DNA from: Fasciola hepatica
Lineage: Eukaryota; Platyhelminthes; Trematoda; Plagiorchiida; Fasciolidae
DNA: 64,000 nt
Reading direction: 5' to 3'
NCBI GenBank assembly: GCA_948099385.1
Contig: CANUEZ040000103.1
Span: forward strand, 7,674,501-7,738,500
In this document: in pieces, positions 45,183 through 58,615 of the stretch
Layout of the letters: every line of letters begins with the position of its first letter
How positions within the stretch are numbered: position 1 is the stretch's first letter
Notes under the pieces: model-generated
The model's database searches: none
Seen by the model: the letters and a program-made list of their open reading frames with translations, nothing else
What the model was told of the DNA's origin: nothing
Program-made: the position numbers and the translations under genes

Positions 45183-47268
45183 GGTACTACATAGGTATCC
45201 GACGTTGCACTGTTCACCTGAATTTAGTTCCAAAGTGTTGTACGATGATTAGAAAACGTCTTGGGGATAGCAAAATAATTTAAAACGTAGTTAATGCAAT
45301 GAAACCTCACTTAATAGCTATGGAGACACTGAACACACCTTTAGTTGATATTTTACTACGTTATACTCAATGAATCAGATACCACAAACCGAAAACCCTA
45401 ATCGGAGTGGGTGTGTCAGCATGCATTCGCTAAAGGCCAGGACTGGACAACAAGCACCGAAAAGTACTTTCGAACGGAGGCATTAGTTGCATAATATCTT
45501 CAGATGTAATTGATGGTAAAAATGATGAGATCGACCTGGTTGACAGCCTTCACAGGCCAGTGGATAGGAAGGTTAGCTTTTCTCCTTCGCTCAATAAGAT
45601 CTTTGTTCGGATTCCGGTAACCATCAAATCAACATAGAAACCAGTTCATTAAATTGTCAGCACACAAATTCCCAAAAATCAAGATGATCATTGTGGTATT
45701 TTCATAAGGAAACACACCAAGTTCAGGATGTATGAATAATTTAAAGAGCCTGCACAGGTGTTTTGGTTTCTAAGGTTTAGTGTTCCGCACAGGACGGAAT
45801 TATGGCAGCAGTAAAGGTGAACACACATAACATAATTTGGTATGACTTATCACAAGTGATATCCGTCAAAATGAGGTGTCAATGTGTCGTGGACAGTGGA
45901 CATTGTGGTGTTCTTAGATGAGAAGTAACAAGCGTGCTGGAAGAACAAAACAGAACCAAAACTGAGCTAATCGTACAAACTGTGATTCTTCAAACCATCG
46001 TTGCATCGGATTTTTCTCTGATTATGAGTGATTACATGGACACGTGAGTGGTTAGCAGAGCAGGGAATCAGATCATCATAGACTTCAATAAATGCTACTA
46101 TCAAATCCCTGATTCAACTTCTCCTAATTAAACTTGAGTGAAATTTTTCGAATAGGGGCATTTGAAGTCAAACAGCTGTGAAAAAGAGCATTCAACTTCA
46201 CGGTTCAAACCTTCTGTAGGGAAGACAACTAATAATACTCGTACTGCGTCCCGCATTCAGCAGTTAGGAGAAACGCACGCTTATGCGAGCGAGCGTGTAT
46301 TCTGTAACAAGTATGGGAAAGCAACTGAAAACGAGAAAACGTGTGCAACTGCGTGGGTCCGCGATGTATGCGATCGAAAGTGCTAGGCGATTGAGTAATC
46401 GGATTAAGTTTTGCAAGGTCGTGCAACATGTGGCACGATCTGATTGGACGAAACATGACACAAGTCAGCTGTGTACGTGTGCACAACTGCAGGCGTGTGT
46501 CCAGAATTGCACGGAGTGTGGATCATGCGTGCTTGTGAGCACGTGACTGTCCAAGCCGAACACAACATCTACGAAAGACAATGTCCTATGCCCCCAAGTA
46601 GGAAGACGAATAATGACTTGAGTGTGAGCAGCAACTATCCCGATTACTTGGGCTGTCAATCTAGCAGAAACGTAGGTTCACTAGCTTTACGCAGGACATG
46701 GGCTGTACACGGCTGGACAGCAGAAAAAAATTCCAATTGAATAACCGTGTTTATCGTAATTTTGTGGTTCTATATAATGCAATACATATAAGTACATGAA
46801 GACAAATTACTTTCATCCAGGTAAAAATTCAAGAAAAAACAGTGCAGAGTCATCCGGTATATACAGACAATGCAGTCATAAACGGTCCACTCAACAAGGA
46901 GTCAAACAAAAATGTATTGCAGCACGGTCACGGTACAAACAGTAAAATCAAGGAGCATTCTGGTACACATGAAATGACAACTTCAGTCACAGAACAAGAA
47001 AATAATATATGGTTTGAATATGCCAAGGAGGTACTGATATCAAAGTAGAAATGGTAGAATTTGGAAAATGATTGAAGAGACATGTGTCCACGTGAACAAA
47101 TGAACCTGGCAAAGGATTTGCTTGCACCACTGATGCAATCCGTGATCTCACGGTGTAATGCGATGGCAGCGGAGCTGTGATCTGAAGATCGAGTCTCCGA
47201 CGGGTGGCTTTTATGCATTAGTGAAAACATCAGTAAACATTTCTTACGATGGAAATGTGCAATCATAA

Positions 47269-47708
47269 TGTTGCGGAGAAAGCTGGAACAACAGGACGAT
47301 TCGAAGATCAAATTAATCGGTCCGACAAATGGAAAGCCACACAGCGGAGAGCAGACAGCGAACACGTCTGAGTCATCCGATGGAGACAAGAGGAGGCATA
47401 CCGATTAGCAGATGGGGAGCGACGGGATCTCAGGCAACCAGCAAGATAGCCTATGTGAGGGGCTATCGATCAAACCGTCAACCGGGACAATCGGGCCAGC
47501 CGAGCAGATGCGGTGCCCAAGAGAATGAAGCCGTCGGCCATAGGCAACTGACCAGAACGCAGACGAGATACTCACCTAATCGCGGGACCTAAGTTGGTGC
47601 GACGCGGTCCGGAAAAAGGATTATATAGACCATTGTGTGTTACATGAAGTTGAGTTGTTTGGCCGTCTGGATATAGATGACCTCTACCATCTCGCCGTCC
47701 CCGTTACA
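47269..47708 (+). repeat. 5' LTR of the decayed Gypsy element, right arm
   Basis: 440 bp, TG...CA ended, and alignable by eye along its length with the 442-bp LTRs of the intact element. It has a TATATA box near 47622. The left-arm mirror is 8330-8769 on the minus strand. Confidence 0.82.
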
Positions 47709-47735
47709 TGGGTGCCATGACCACACACTTTCACA

Positions 47736-48300
47736 ATGGAGCTTCTTTGGCCTGTTCTGTTCGTGAATAGAGATTCGGAGGCGTGGATCGTAGACTTCAA
47801 AAGGGAAGCGTCGTGCGAAGGAATAAAAGAAGACACGCTTTTGTTGGCGGCGTTTCGAACATTTCTGAGTGGGCATGCCAAGGTGGTGTATCACCTGGAA
47901 ATGGGAGAAAAACAAATCTCACTTATCAGGAGGTGCTTGCAGGGCTGGTGACGGAGTTCAGACAAAAGAACAATCGCCAGAAAGCTACGGACCGGTTCAT
48001 TGCGGCTCTACATAGCAGTTCCTTAAACCCAGTTGTTCATTATCAATACCTTTCGCGCAAGCCATCGATCGGGCTCCCTGATGCAAGATGCCTTACTAGT
48101 GCATGCCTTGTTCGTGATCGGTTTGTTCAAATTATGCCTGTCTGACTGTCTGAGAGACGTTGAGAATGACAATTGCTTGCGGAGTGAACGATACAGAGTG
48201 CCTATTTATGTTTGCTCGTGCTGCCTGAGAAGGAATAACAATTTCTTGATTGGAGCAGTCGGAGCTTGAGTCCGCTCTGCAGAAGATTATCGGAGAAATC
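47736..48300 (+). pseudogene. gag: Gag remnant of the decayed Gypsy element
   Basis: Starts at an ATG 28 bp after the LTR, the same spacing class as the intact element. About 70 residues align with the intact Gag N-terminus (WPV, DF, C.G.K.DT.LLAA, G.AK.VY). It then shifts frame near 47945, continues in a second frame with the VVHYQYL segment, and ends in stops before joining RT sequence at about 48300. It cannot encode a working capsid protein. The left mirror is about 7738-8302. Confidence 0.85.
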
Positions 48301-49626
48301 ACGAATGCCTTTCGAGCTGTGTAACGCACCGGGCTACTTTTAGATGTTTGCTACTGCGGGCGCTGGATAACCTAGACGGTGTTGTGGTGTATGGAGATGC
48401 TATTGTGGTACTTCCAAAGACGATCGACCAGCATGTTTCCAGACTAAGTGTAGTCCCTGAGAGAACCAAAACGGCGTGTTTGGGATTCTGCGCAAAGAAG
48501 TGGCAAATCGCACATGACATGATCGTTCGTCTTGGACATATTGTTGGAGGCAGCTAGCTGCAACGCCTACCCGAGAAATCGGAGACGACTCGGAACTTCC
48601 TCTCGCCAGAACCAGAGAGCCAACTAAGATCGTCCCTTAGCCTGGTTGGTTATGACACCAATTTTGTGCCAAGCTTTTTCACAAAAAGCAGATGTCCCTC
48701 CTAAACTACTTAAGAAATATTAGATGTTGTAGTGGACCCCAGATACGGAGGTGGCATTCTAGAGACTCGAGGAAAGTGCAACAAACCCTCAAAACTGTTT
48801 GACAATACCAAGGCCGCATAAGAAATTCACCGTGGTTGGGGATATCAGTGAGGCCGGAATTGGCGCAGTATTGTCACAACTGTCCGGATGATCGTTTACT
48901 CCAGCTGGTTTCTCATAAGTTCCTTATCCCAGAGGATTGGTTGACGGTCAAAGCAATCCCAGTAAATCGGCCGATGCCATTTGATGATTTTTCGGCCATC
49001 AAAGAAATGACAGCATAGAGAGGACGGTTCGTTCACATCTTCAAGCTCCAACAGGACCAGGTGGGACTTCACCTGCGCTGCTCGACTTACTAAAAATATG
49101 GGGACAATTTCATGCCAAAGATTGAAAGCTGCTCATTGACGTTGGTGTGGGACAGGGTCTGCGACCCAGAGGACTGCTCTTTATTTGCGAGGCCCTACGT
49201 GAGCGTGCGATACAGTTGGTGCACGACAGTGTTCACATGGGACAACAACGAATCATCGAACTGTTGCGGTGCAGAGCCTTCTGGCTCACGACATCGATAA
49301 TTACATACGAACTTGCCCTGGTTGTCAGCGGAGACGAGAGCACGTGACAGTGACACCAGCAATGCAGTCCATAGAAGCAGTACGATTGTTTTATAGTTGG
49401 GGTTGAATGTTTTTGTCCTCTACTCGTGAATGGGACTGGAAATCAGCACATTACGATAATGGTTGAACATGTGTCTCGCTGGGTGGAAGCAATCCCAATA
49501 CTGGATCAAACGGATGATACGGTTTCTCGAGTGTCTGTTGATTATATGATGACGCGATTTGGTTCACCATAAACGATCAATAATGACCAGGGTCCTTGCT
49601 TCGAATCGAAGAAATTTCGAGACAAT

Positions 49627-49863
49627 TTGGAACAGTTGAGGATCCGGCGAATACGGACATCGCCCTACAATCACCATGCAAACGGAATAACAGAAAGATT
49701 TATCGAAACCACGGAACAGTGGATAAACAATCACGAAAGTGATTGGAAAGAAGTACTATTGGAGATATTGCTCTGTTACCGCGCAAAAAACCATTTAAAA
49801 ATGGGGACGACACCCTTCGAACTGGTTTTCGGGCAGGAACCCAGAACGCAATTGGATGTGTGA
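49627..49863 (+). pseudogene. Integrase remnant of the decayed Gypsy element
   Basis: A 78-codon open piece aligning with the second half of the integrase core of the intact element. It covers the RRIRTSPY..ANGI.ER region with the third catalytic Glu retained here, continuing to PFELVFGQEPRT, then stops. In the left arm (6169-6411, minus) the same Glu codon is Lys, and an extra T in a homopolymer breaks the frame before PFELVFG. Upstream integrase sequence is present in other frames from about 49197. Confidence 0.85.
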
Positions 49864-50223
49864 CTTAACAAAAAGAACTGTTAACCTATGACTGCCCACG
49901 AACAGAGGCATCCAGATAAAGTGTCAGCACAACGGACGAGAAATGCTCAGAGTCGAAATAAATGAAGGTACGATAGACGGAACCAAGCACAAAATGGGAG
50001 CGGTTTACGCCAAGACGGCTGGTAAAAGTGAAGGATCACAACTGACCCGATGTGGCCGGTACGTGGCCACAAAGTTCCAGAGAAGATGGAATCAGCCATA
50101 CACTTTACTCGCGACAAAGAATTCCAGTTTCGGAATCACTCAAGGACCACAAGGCAAATGAGTCAACGGTTGCGACTTGGCATCCTGGCGCACCCAGACC
50201 GAAAGCGTGAAACGAAGAACGAG

Positions 50224-50400
50224 TGTACCGGTGAATGCTGGAGCATTAGGACAACACGAAGATCTAATTGATCGGGCCAATCAATGGAGAGCCACAGACC
50301 AGAGAACGGACAGTGAATATGTCTGAAGCATCCCGATGGAGACAAAAGGAGGCATACAGATTAGCAGATGGGAAGCGACGAAATCTCGGGCCTATGTGAG
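50224..50400 (+). repeat. Truncated 3' LTR of the decayed Gypsy element, right arm
   Basis: Begins TGTACCGG and matches about the first 175 bp of the LTR at 47269-47708. It then stops at CCTATGTGAG, where the 5' LTR continues GGGCTATCG but this copy changes to unrelated sequence. The mirror is 5637-5813 on the minus strand. Confidence 0.75.
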
Positions 50401-52109
50401 TGGCATTTGGAGTAGAAATAGGATAGAATGTCGCATGTAGTTTAGTTTATGTAGTCCCTGGATTACTGGGCATTGCTCCCAGACAATCGTATCCTGCCAG
50501 TGTATTGATTACTGGCTTTGCACCAGTAAGTGTAACTTCAAAATCAGTTTAATTTGAAGGCATTGTTGGAATTTTAGTCTAAGTTCCGTGTCTTCCCAGT
50601 GAATGCTACTTCTCTGAATTTCGTATGACATTCCAAGCACAGCTACAAATCTAAATTTCCTTATCACCCGATATCCTTTGATTTAGTTCCTTGCTCACCC
50701 GCGAGCAGTTAACCCATTTTATCATGATAGGCAGAGTGAGTATCACCACAGGTAAATTTTATAATGATTTTAAAAATACCCGTCCCACCAGAAGTAGCTA
50801 TTTTGTTAGAATGATCACAATATATGAGACTCCTATAAAGAAGAAAAACACCAGAAACTCATCAAGAGTGCTACATTATTCCAGTGGTCAAAAGGACCCT
50901 ACGGTTGAGAGAATTGTAGACGGGGAAAAATGATTCATCATGAACACAGCCTGGAAGTCAACTTCTTACCAAAATGTACCATAGAAGAACAACTTAGTTC
51001 ATTGAAAGAGAGAGGTGTTTAGTGAAGACTTGAAGGTCCCCTAGATAAGCGTGTTCTGCATTTTTGTTAGAAGGTGCCCTATGGATCGAAATTCCTCACA
51101 TCTGAGTAAAATACTGTCAGTGCTTCCACTGTGTTAGAAATTAACCGTCAGCGTGCAATATATCGGTAAATCAGTTCATTATGTGAAACTCCCACGCAGT
51201 TTCATTTTCTCACTCACGTTACCCTAATTAGCTCGTCACCTGGCCCTTCCAAACCAATTCAACACACACTTATTCCCTTCCTTTCACATACTGAACCCGG
51301 TTACCTTGCCTCGGTTCACCTACCGTCTTCCTATGGGTGTACTTTTACAGTGGAGTAGTTGTCCATTGTGGTCAATCTAGGGGCCTACGACGTTCAAGTT
51401 TTGTGCGTCATGTGCCCGACCTTGTGTGTCATGCTTGCATTGGTCCCTTGTTCGCCTTCTCACTCGCACCACACCAGTGACCTTTATACTTTCCTTCAAG
51501 GCTGGGACCACGCCACGCCTGCGTCATGTTCTAGGTGGAGCCTGTGTGCAATTCTGTTTGTCCTTTTTGCCCTACGAACCATGAGCCAGCAGATAAAATC
51601 ATAGGCAGTCACCTAGTGTATTTGCTTTCAATGAGGTTTTTTACATTTTCGGGCACACCAGGTGAATATTGTTCGTTTTAATGCCAAACAATTTCGTCAC
51701 AGTTCTTTGAAGTATTTCTAATAGAAAGACAGTTTTGTCTCGACGGTCAATACAAACTGTCACTTGTTCGGATAAGCGGAGTGCATCTTTAACTCCTATG
51801 GGGAAACTGACGGAAAATATGGATATACATCCATGTATGAACATGCGTACATATAAAATGATATACATCCACGATTTGCAACTAAAAGTCACAAGAAATC
51901 TATCGTCTCATCGAAGAAGATGCACAGACCACAGATGTGAAATAGAATCTTTTTCCCAAAGATGTACTGATCATCGAGTGGTTTTCATCTTTTGCGGAGA
52001 AGTGATTAAAATTGACTGGATAAGTCTGGCCATCAGGGAATAAAAATGGATAATACTCTGGCAATATCTCAGCTATATTTGGTTGGTTTTAAAGAAATCA
52101 CAATGTTTT

Positions 52110-52559
52110 TTAGGTGAATAAACGAATTTCGTAATAAAATCGGGAGCACTTGCGTTGTTGATCGCTGTTCGTAGTAGGAGTTTGTCCTTCTCTTGCGTGT
52201 TTAGTTACTCGTAAGTAGTAAGTACGTACATCGTGAACCTCAGAAATCCACAATGTATTTTCGGTTTCTGAGGTATCATATTTGCTCATACTGGGGTTTT
52301 CCGGTGCATATACATGAACGGTTAACGCATTTATCAATAGCTTTGTTTCCTCAAAGGTTTTAATTGCTACTGTATGCGCCCTTTCATCAATATTTTCAAT
52401 GGAACCAGTATCAGATGTATTGTGGACGGTAATGCGCTCATTGGCAACGCAAAATCGATAACCTGTTACTTGAAAAACGATTTTTCTAATTGTGAACATG
52501 GTATCGCCCAAATTATTCCTTAAGAACATTAAAGAATGCTCATTGCAAACAAAGGTCAC
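52110..52559 (-). CDS. Unrecognised ORF, 149 codons, right-arm copy
   Basis: Mirror copy of 3478-3927, open over the same length with a Ser-to-Asn change near residue 77. The function is unknown. It sits downstream of the 52880-53359 ORF on the same strand with the same 320-bp gap. Conservation of both frames between arms says little, because the arms are nearly identical overall. Confidence 0.25.
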   Translation of the reverse strand: MTFVCNEHSLMFLRNNLGDTMFTIRKIVFQVTGYRFCVANERITVHNTSDTGSIENIDERAHTVAIKTFEETKLLINALTVHVYAPENPSMSKYDTSETENTLWISEVHDVRTYYLRVTKHAREGQTPTTNSDQQRKCSRFYYEIRLFT

Positions 52560-52879
52560 CTGTTCAAATTAGTTGCTTGTTTTTTGGTGCTTATTGCTCA
52601 CACTAATTGGAGATAACAGTAGTGAGTCAAAAGCTGCTGGAATATCTGGTCAAAAATGTGGACGAATGCTTTTCACTTTGTTGCACGGTACTTTTTGCCC
52701 CACGTATACGAGGAGTTTTCCACTCGGCATTAGGGTTGTAGTTTGATTTTCAGTTCCTAATCACAAGATGCAATGTTCAGGTAAACAGCAATCACTTCCT
52801 TTAGGTCAGTAAGCGATTTCGTTTGTATTCTCCAAGCAAATGTTTGCATTCCTCAGTATTTCATTATCACATGAAACTG

Positions 52880-53359
52880 TCAAACAGAGGAGTGTAATAA
52901 ACCCGCTGGTGTTACACGTGCCCTCACGATCCCGGTACCTAATTGAGTCAATGTGTAGCAAAGGAAATTTCCTACTGGTAGCTGTTTGAACGTTTTATTA
53001 TTTTGATTGCCGATTAGAAAGTGGAACTTTCGGGTTATCTTATCATGTTCCAATTGATCGAATTTGTAGAAACCATGAGTTGTATTGGCAAATGACTGCT
53101 TTGAATCTGGAAGACATGGGTTGGCGAACAAACTCGTTCTTGGTGACTCGTAATCATCCAAATACAACACTTGGAATTCGACAGAAGGTTCTCCGAGTGT
53201 TCCGTACTTTACGCCGCTAAATTTATCATGGGCCATAAATATCTGCTTATAGATCACACAGGTCGAGCCAACTGTTTCCAGCTCACAAATAATAACCATG
53301 GGAAAAAATTCCTCGATAAGGGATTCTCGAAATAGGCGACATCCATACTTAGGGGACAC
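52880..53359 (-). CDS. Unrecognised ORF, 159 codons, right-arm copy
   Basis: Mirror copy of the ORF at 2738-3157 with the same C-terminal 139 residues. A C in place of T (position 53329 on the plus strand, opposite left 2708) turns the left arm's TGA into CGA, so this copy reads further upstream, from a GTG codon. The arms therefore differ in coding potential here even though the DNA is almost identical. No domain is recognised. It could be an exon of a larger minus-strand gene that enters the arm from the right flank, but this is inference and I could not build a phased transcript. Confidence 0.25.
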   Translation of the reverse strand: MSPKYGCRLFRESLIEEFFPMVIICELETVGSTCVIYKQIFMAHDKFSGVKYGTLGEPSVEFQVLYLDDYESPRTSLFANPCLPDSKQSFANTTHGFYKFDQLEHDKITRKFHFLIGNQNNKTFKQLPVGNFLCYTLTQLGTGIVRARVTPAGLLHSSV

Positions 53360-56035
53360 TCATGGTCATTATCACATATGTTCCAACAACCACTGTAGTC
53401 TGGTCATCTTGGTCTCTCAGTGCGAGGCTTTACTCTAAAGACGGATCAACAGGGTAAATTTTTGTTTCCACAAGTATTGCTGGATTTTAGATTATACTAT
53501 ATCATTCGGAGGTAATTAATCCCGTACTTACATTGTTGCGCTTTGCCCAAAACATTCGACGTTTTCCGCATCCTCCACTTTGAAACAATCAAAAATGTAC
53601 ATTCCCTGTCATCTTCACTCTCCGTTAATTATACGGCTCAATATACCCAGTAAATTTGCCATTTTGTACACGACGTCCATTAGAAAACTAGTGATAATTT
53701 GAACAACAGATAGATGACGCAACATTTCTAGTTACACAGTGAACAATACTATCTTGGTATTATTATGTCGACTCGTTTCAATTCTCACAGCAATACTGCA
53801 GCATTTATGTATACGGTTTACCAACCCGGCTGTGATGCACCCGGTTATATCATGCTCTTTCACGCGCGTTATCTTCTCCTCTGTAGTTCATTGCGCAAAA
53901 TATGTAAACAATTTATTTTTAAAAGACTGGAAATGAATTCATCATCATAACCAAATTAGAGCCACAATGTTGCAGTTGTGGCAACAGGACCTTGAACGTC
54001 TCCATGATTTCCCTATGGCGAATGTATACGGAAAACGAATGGCTATAACCGGGACCAAAATAGAGGTTTCTCTAGGCGAGGCGCAAATTGGTCCATTACC
54101 CAGTGGTAAGGTAGTCTTTTGAGGAATATTTATTCTCTGATAAACAAGGTCGATCATAATATAACGCAGCGTAAATCAACTGGAATAATGTGTTTTGGAA
54201 CCTCATAGTCGTTGGACGATTACTTTTGCGAATTTCTCATTATGCCTTAGTCATTTACTCTCACTTAAAAACATGAAATGTGAACTGATACTCAGACCAA
54301 ATATTGTTGAGATTGTAATCTATTAGAGACTGAAATAAATGATTATCTTTGATGGGCTGATGATTCGTGTTTTGTATCGATTGAAAGATGAGGCAGTGCA
54401 ATTTGTTCCATACTTCTTGTCAGTGGTATACAAGATGTCTGTGGGAAATTTCCTCTCTAAGTGCACTGATTGCACGTTTTACATTCTTTTTCCAATCGAA
54501 ATGCACATAACATCACTACCCGAATCGAATTTACTGACTCTTGCTCATCGCGTCGTTTTCGAAACCATATTTTAGAAAACAATTTGAGCAAGTTTATTCA
54601 TTCACGGAAATGTTCTGGGCAATAGTTATCACTGAAATAATTACCAATTTATTAATTCTTCCGCTTCTGATTGTATACTGCTCCATCAATACGCCATCAG
54701 AATAGGCGCTTAAGAAACACCGCTCACACGACGTTGATTTCAAGGTCATGCATGCCTACTAATCAGCAGATGTGCTTCGTGAACCCATCAGCAAACGTGT
54801 AGTTACTGTGAACCACAAGATGAAACAGTATTCATTGATTTCTTATTCTTTGTTTTACTTGGTTACCCTAAGCATGAATGTGACGATCATTTACAGATGA
54901 GATAATATTTGGTCAATTATAAGTTCGGTCTTTCACATCTCATGCAAATTTACTATAACAACTCAAGTCACACAATTTTATCTTCAGATAAAACATTACC
55001 TAGCTAACTGCATTGGCGGATGATCTATTCACAATATAGTGTGAAACAACATATTGGTTATGTCGCTGGAAACGAAAAACCCTGCTTAATTTTGAACACA
55101 CTCGAACTAGTATCGCTGTATCCAGTACAGTAACTTCTTGATGCAGACACATCAAGTTAACTTTTTCGTCTAAATTTAGGTGAAAGAAGTACACAAAGGT
55201 GGTTCGGTTTCAATCATTTGTAAATTGATCCTCACATCCGACATAACGAAGTGACCATTCATCGTGTAGATCGAGTACAATATATGAAACCTGTAATAAG
55301 AAAAAAGAATTTGGTCACTTCAGTTGTCTCCGTGAAGCGCATTCATTAATTGTGAAATATTGCTCACAAATTCACAAGCAGAGATACCTTCGTTGTTCCA
55401 GGAGTCGTTTAGCACAGTCCCTTTATTTTGCGTGAGCTTTTGATCACCTTATGGATTTGAAAAGCGTAGTTTAAATTCTCGAATACAGCAACTTTTTCCG
55501 AGGTGTTAGGTACATTCACTGTTGTTTTCATACTGTTTTTTTAGGATGAATATCACTTCATCAAGAAAATCCCATCCACTGGTGAACTCGATGTTTTTTT
55601 CAGTACTCACTGAGCAAATGGATATTCCGTATAATTAAAAAAATGATTTTTAAACCGAAACCACTCCCGTTGTCCTGTTTTATCACATTCATTTCAAACA
55701 TTGTTTGCGACCGTTATTTTTGCATTCTAGCCGATAGAAAAAAATTCTAGAACTCACCGAGAATATCAACAACAGTGAACGCTGTCAAAGCAAAACGAGA
55801 ATAGTCACTGAGTTCACTACTCAACTTTAGCAAGCACATTTCGTGGAAGAAAAATCATTTACAAGAGTAATCATTGGCAACGGATTGACACAGTAGTCGT
55901 GAAAGAGCTAATGCAAAAACAAGCAAGCCTGTACGCATACTTATCTGAATTCGACACGTGACGAATACAGATACAGCAGGAGAGTAACTAATTTATACGT
56001 GACATGAATTCCGTCTTACGAATACGTGATCTTCA

Positions 56036-57077
56036 GAGCCATACTTTCAAACGATTGACAAACGACATTCATCTGTCCATGGGTTAAGTGTGCCTTTGTA
56101 CTGTCAAATCAAACCAACTGATCAATTGAAAAAGATGGGAATACTTGATCGATCGGAAAATAGTTGCGATACAATAGAAAAAAGATATTCACCTGTCTAC
56201 GAACTGAATGCCCCTCTGACCTAATAACCATTGAGTACAAAATATTTTGATTGGTTGTAGTTTGATAGGAGGAACAAACTCGGATCGACACAGGCTATTA
56301 GAAAACGAGTCAGTTGTGTATGTCAGCACTGTGGAATTCACCAAGAAGCGATGAACATTAGTTGTTAGGACCGAACGTCTTGCACCTGATACTTTGTTTT
56401 TAGTAGAAGATGAAACAACTGAACCAGCAGTAAAAGTTAAACCAGTGTATAAATCACATTGAACTGTTGTACTCAATTTTAAATTAGATCTATCTATTTT
56501 ACAAACGACCACTATCACCTCATTGTATATCAAACTTTCAAAAAGAGATATTTTATTTAAAATGCCTGGTTTTGCTTTGTTGTAAGCGCGTTTCTCTCTC
56601 CCTAAAATTCACGATCGGAAGGTTAAATCAGAGTGCAGCTGCGAACTACGTTTAACAAGCTTTGACAAAATCCATCTCCGCATTGTGCTCCTAAAAACCA
56701 TTCAATGAAATACTGGAATTTATGCGGCCTTTTCTCGCCGAAAGCAATAATTTAGGGTTATCCAGCAAAGTTTATAAATACGCACGGACGATCCTATCTA
56801 TAAGGCGTTGAAAAATGCTGTGCACATTAGAATGGATCTCACAGACGTCAATTTGTTCAGTTTTGTATCTCACAACTACAACCCTGCCAAAATCTCCAAT
56901 TCTGAGTCACAAGGCTGCCGGTCGTAACAACTATCCGAGGGATTTCCCTAGACAGCCGAAACCGGGCAAGTCGCAGTTATTCCTGTTTTTGATGACATGA
57001 ATATCCTCACAATGTGATTTGAACTTGCAAAGCGATTTCCGAACTTTGCGTCAGTCTCAACTAAATTTAAGTTTCAT
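56036..57077. other. Right flank just outside the arm, no recognised gene
   Basis: Single-copy in this window. A 114-codon minus frame (56189-56533) rich in Ser/Thr/Val has no recognised domain. A 61-codon plus frame (56815-57000) is of chance length. There is no repeat boundary other than the arm edge. Confidence 0.4.
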
Positions 57078-57299
57078 TCAGAGGTGGTTTTCCAATGCAT
57101 TAACAGGAACTGGTTCACTCTGAAGAAAATTGTCGAATAAGATTGCAATAATAATCGAAACGGATGTCTGGAACAGGGATTCAGTCGGTATCATATTGCG
57201 TATTTCGTTCACAATTTGCATACCACGCTTACGTAAATCGTGGTATTTTGTTTCCGTAAACGACGCCGAACCTAGGACTTTCCACACGGCTTTTGCCAA
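57078..57299 (-). CDS. Candidate exon, unrecognised
   Basis: A 73-codon minus frame ending in TGA, preceded by a TTTTTGGCAAAAG acceptor-like sequence. The product is amphipathic and helical in look, with a hydrophobic run (SVSIIIAILF). No family is recognised. It could be a terminal exon or chance. Confidence 0.18.
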   Translation of the reverse strand: MAKAVWKVLGSASFTETKYHDLRKRGMQIVNEIRNMIPTESLFQTSVSIIIAILFDNFLQSEPVPVNALENHL

Positions 57300-58615
57300 A
57301 AATATAAAATGACTATTCGAACGAAGTGTGATAACTCCAGTGATATTTCATCCCTTTTTTCTATCTAAACAGCGAAACATGACTAGTTTGTATTGATAAG
57401 TAGTACTAATCCAGTGAACTTTAGGACGTGTAACTTTTGACAAGTTTTTTAGTACTGCACCGAAAAGCGATGGGTTTAAAACCTAGCGCACCAAATTACC
57501 AACTTATTTGTGATACGGAGCACTTCTGATCATTGATTGACCTATATATAAGTGCATTGCTGCCTTATTTGTCATTGTGACTCCTAAAAAACACATATTT
57601 ATGTTTGCACAGCATAAGCAATTAAATGGTCAGCATTTTGCGTAGCCTTCAATTCACAAATGAAATCAAACAAACCCAAACATTACCGGTAAATTATTGG
57701 ATTTTTTCTATCTGTCCGATGAAAGCGTTATCAACGCTGTCTGTGAATAGCACCGTAAAGCGAATATTAATAAACTGTTCATAATTGTGATGTAAATCAT
57801 ATTCTAGTAAACTTACAGGTATAAAAATATTCAGCATTGTTCACGCATAGCTTTGAAGTCACAGACATTCACGAAAGGAGCACAACGTTCAGGAAAATCA
57901 TGCATGAAGCGACAGGAGAGAAAGAAACCCATTCGCCAAGAATTTCAATGTTAGACCGTGCGATGAGAGTACGATGTCATTCGATCGAATTTGTTAACGG
58001 ATAACCTGCTTCAATCCAAACAACAACCAGATCATTCTCGAGGTAGATTCACTCGAAGCAAACCGAGATGCAAAAGAAATGGCATGTTTTGGTATCCGAA
58101 TAAGAAATCGTAAGGCGGAGAGTGAAATGAGCGTTTCAGTATTTCTACAGAGTTCTATCCTCAAAAGAACGTTGATTACGCAACATCACAGACATTTCGT
58201 CAGATACCTTTCCGCTGACCATTACCATTTTGGAAGGTCACCGTTCCGATATCTCTTACCTGGTCACCTTGATTTATGGACACCCAATCAATCCCACCCT
58301 GTCCATGTTTTCAGGTCTTTTATTGCCACGATGCTCTACCATTCCGGCCCAATGCCAATGAAGTTTTGATCCTGTCCTTGGTGGGAGATCACTTGTGATA
58401 CCATAGGACCCAGCTCTGGGCGATCGGAAATGTGGAGTTGATTATATATTAGTTCACTTAGTGCGAATTCATCGGCGTTCTTGGTGTCGAGGTAGGAGAT
58501 GGCCACAAATTACCAACGCTATTATTTTCGATATATTCCTAAAACCATACCTTGAAAAACACAAAAACATCTATGTATATCTGTAGGTCCTCGTATACAA
58601 AACAAGCGTTGATAC

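Larger units (their letters stand above)
47269..50400 (+). mobile_element. Decayed Ty3/Gypsy element, right-arm copy
   Basis: Mirror of 5637-8769, readable on the plus strand. The LTR is 47269-47708, starting TGTTG and ending TTACA, followed by TGGGTGCCATGACC, a variant of the intact element's primer site. Gag begins at the ATG at 47736, and its first 70 residues align with the start of the intact Gag. At about 48300 Gag jumps into RT (residues MPF.LCNAP region), a roughly 1 kb internal deletion. The tyrosine motif is YGDA near 48393. RNase H is cut after its first motif near 48890. The integrase core is recognisable at 49540-49863. The 3' LTR fragment starts at 50224. Both arms share these lesions, so decay came before duplication or homogenisation. 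Confidence 0.92.
35087..56035 (-). repeat. Right arm of the giant inverted repeat
   Basis: Reverse complement of 1-20953, 20949 bp long. Its inner edge (35087-35089) coincides with the 3' end of the RTE element that fills the end of the spacer. On the outer side the match runs to 56035, where the left counterpart reaches the window start, so 56036 onward may or may not also be duplicated outside the window. Every element described in the left arm recurs here in mirror order and opposite orientation. Confidence 0.97.
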
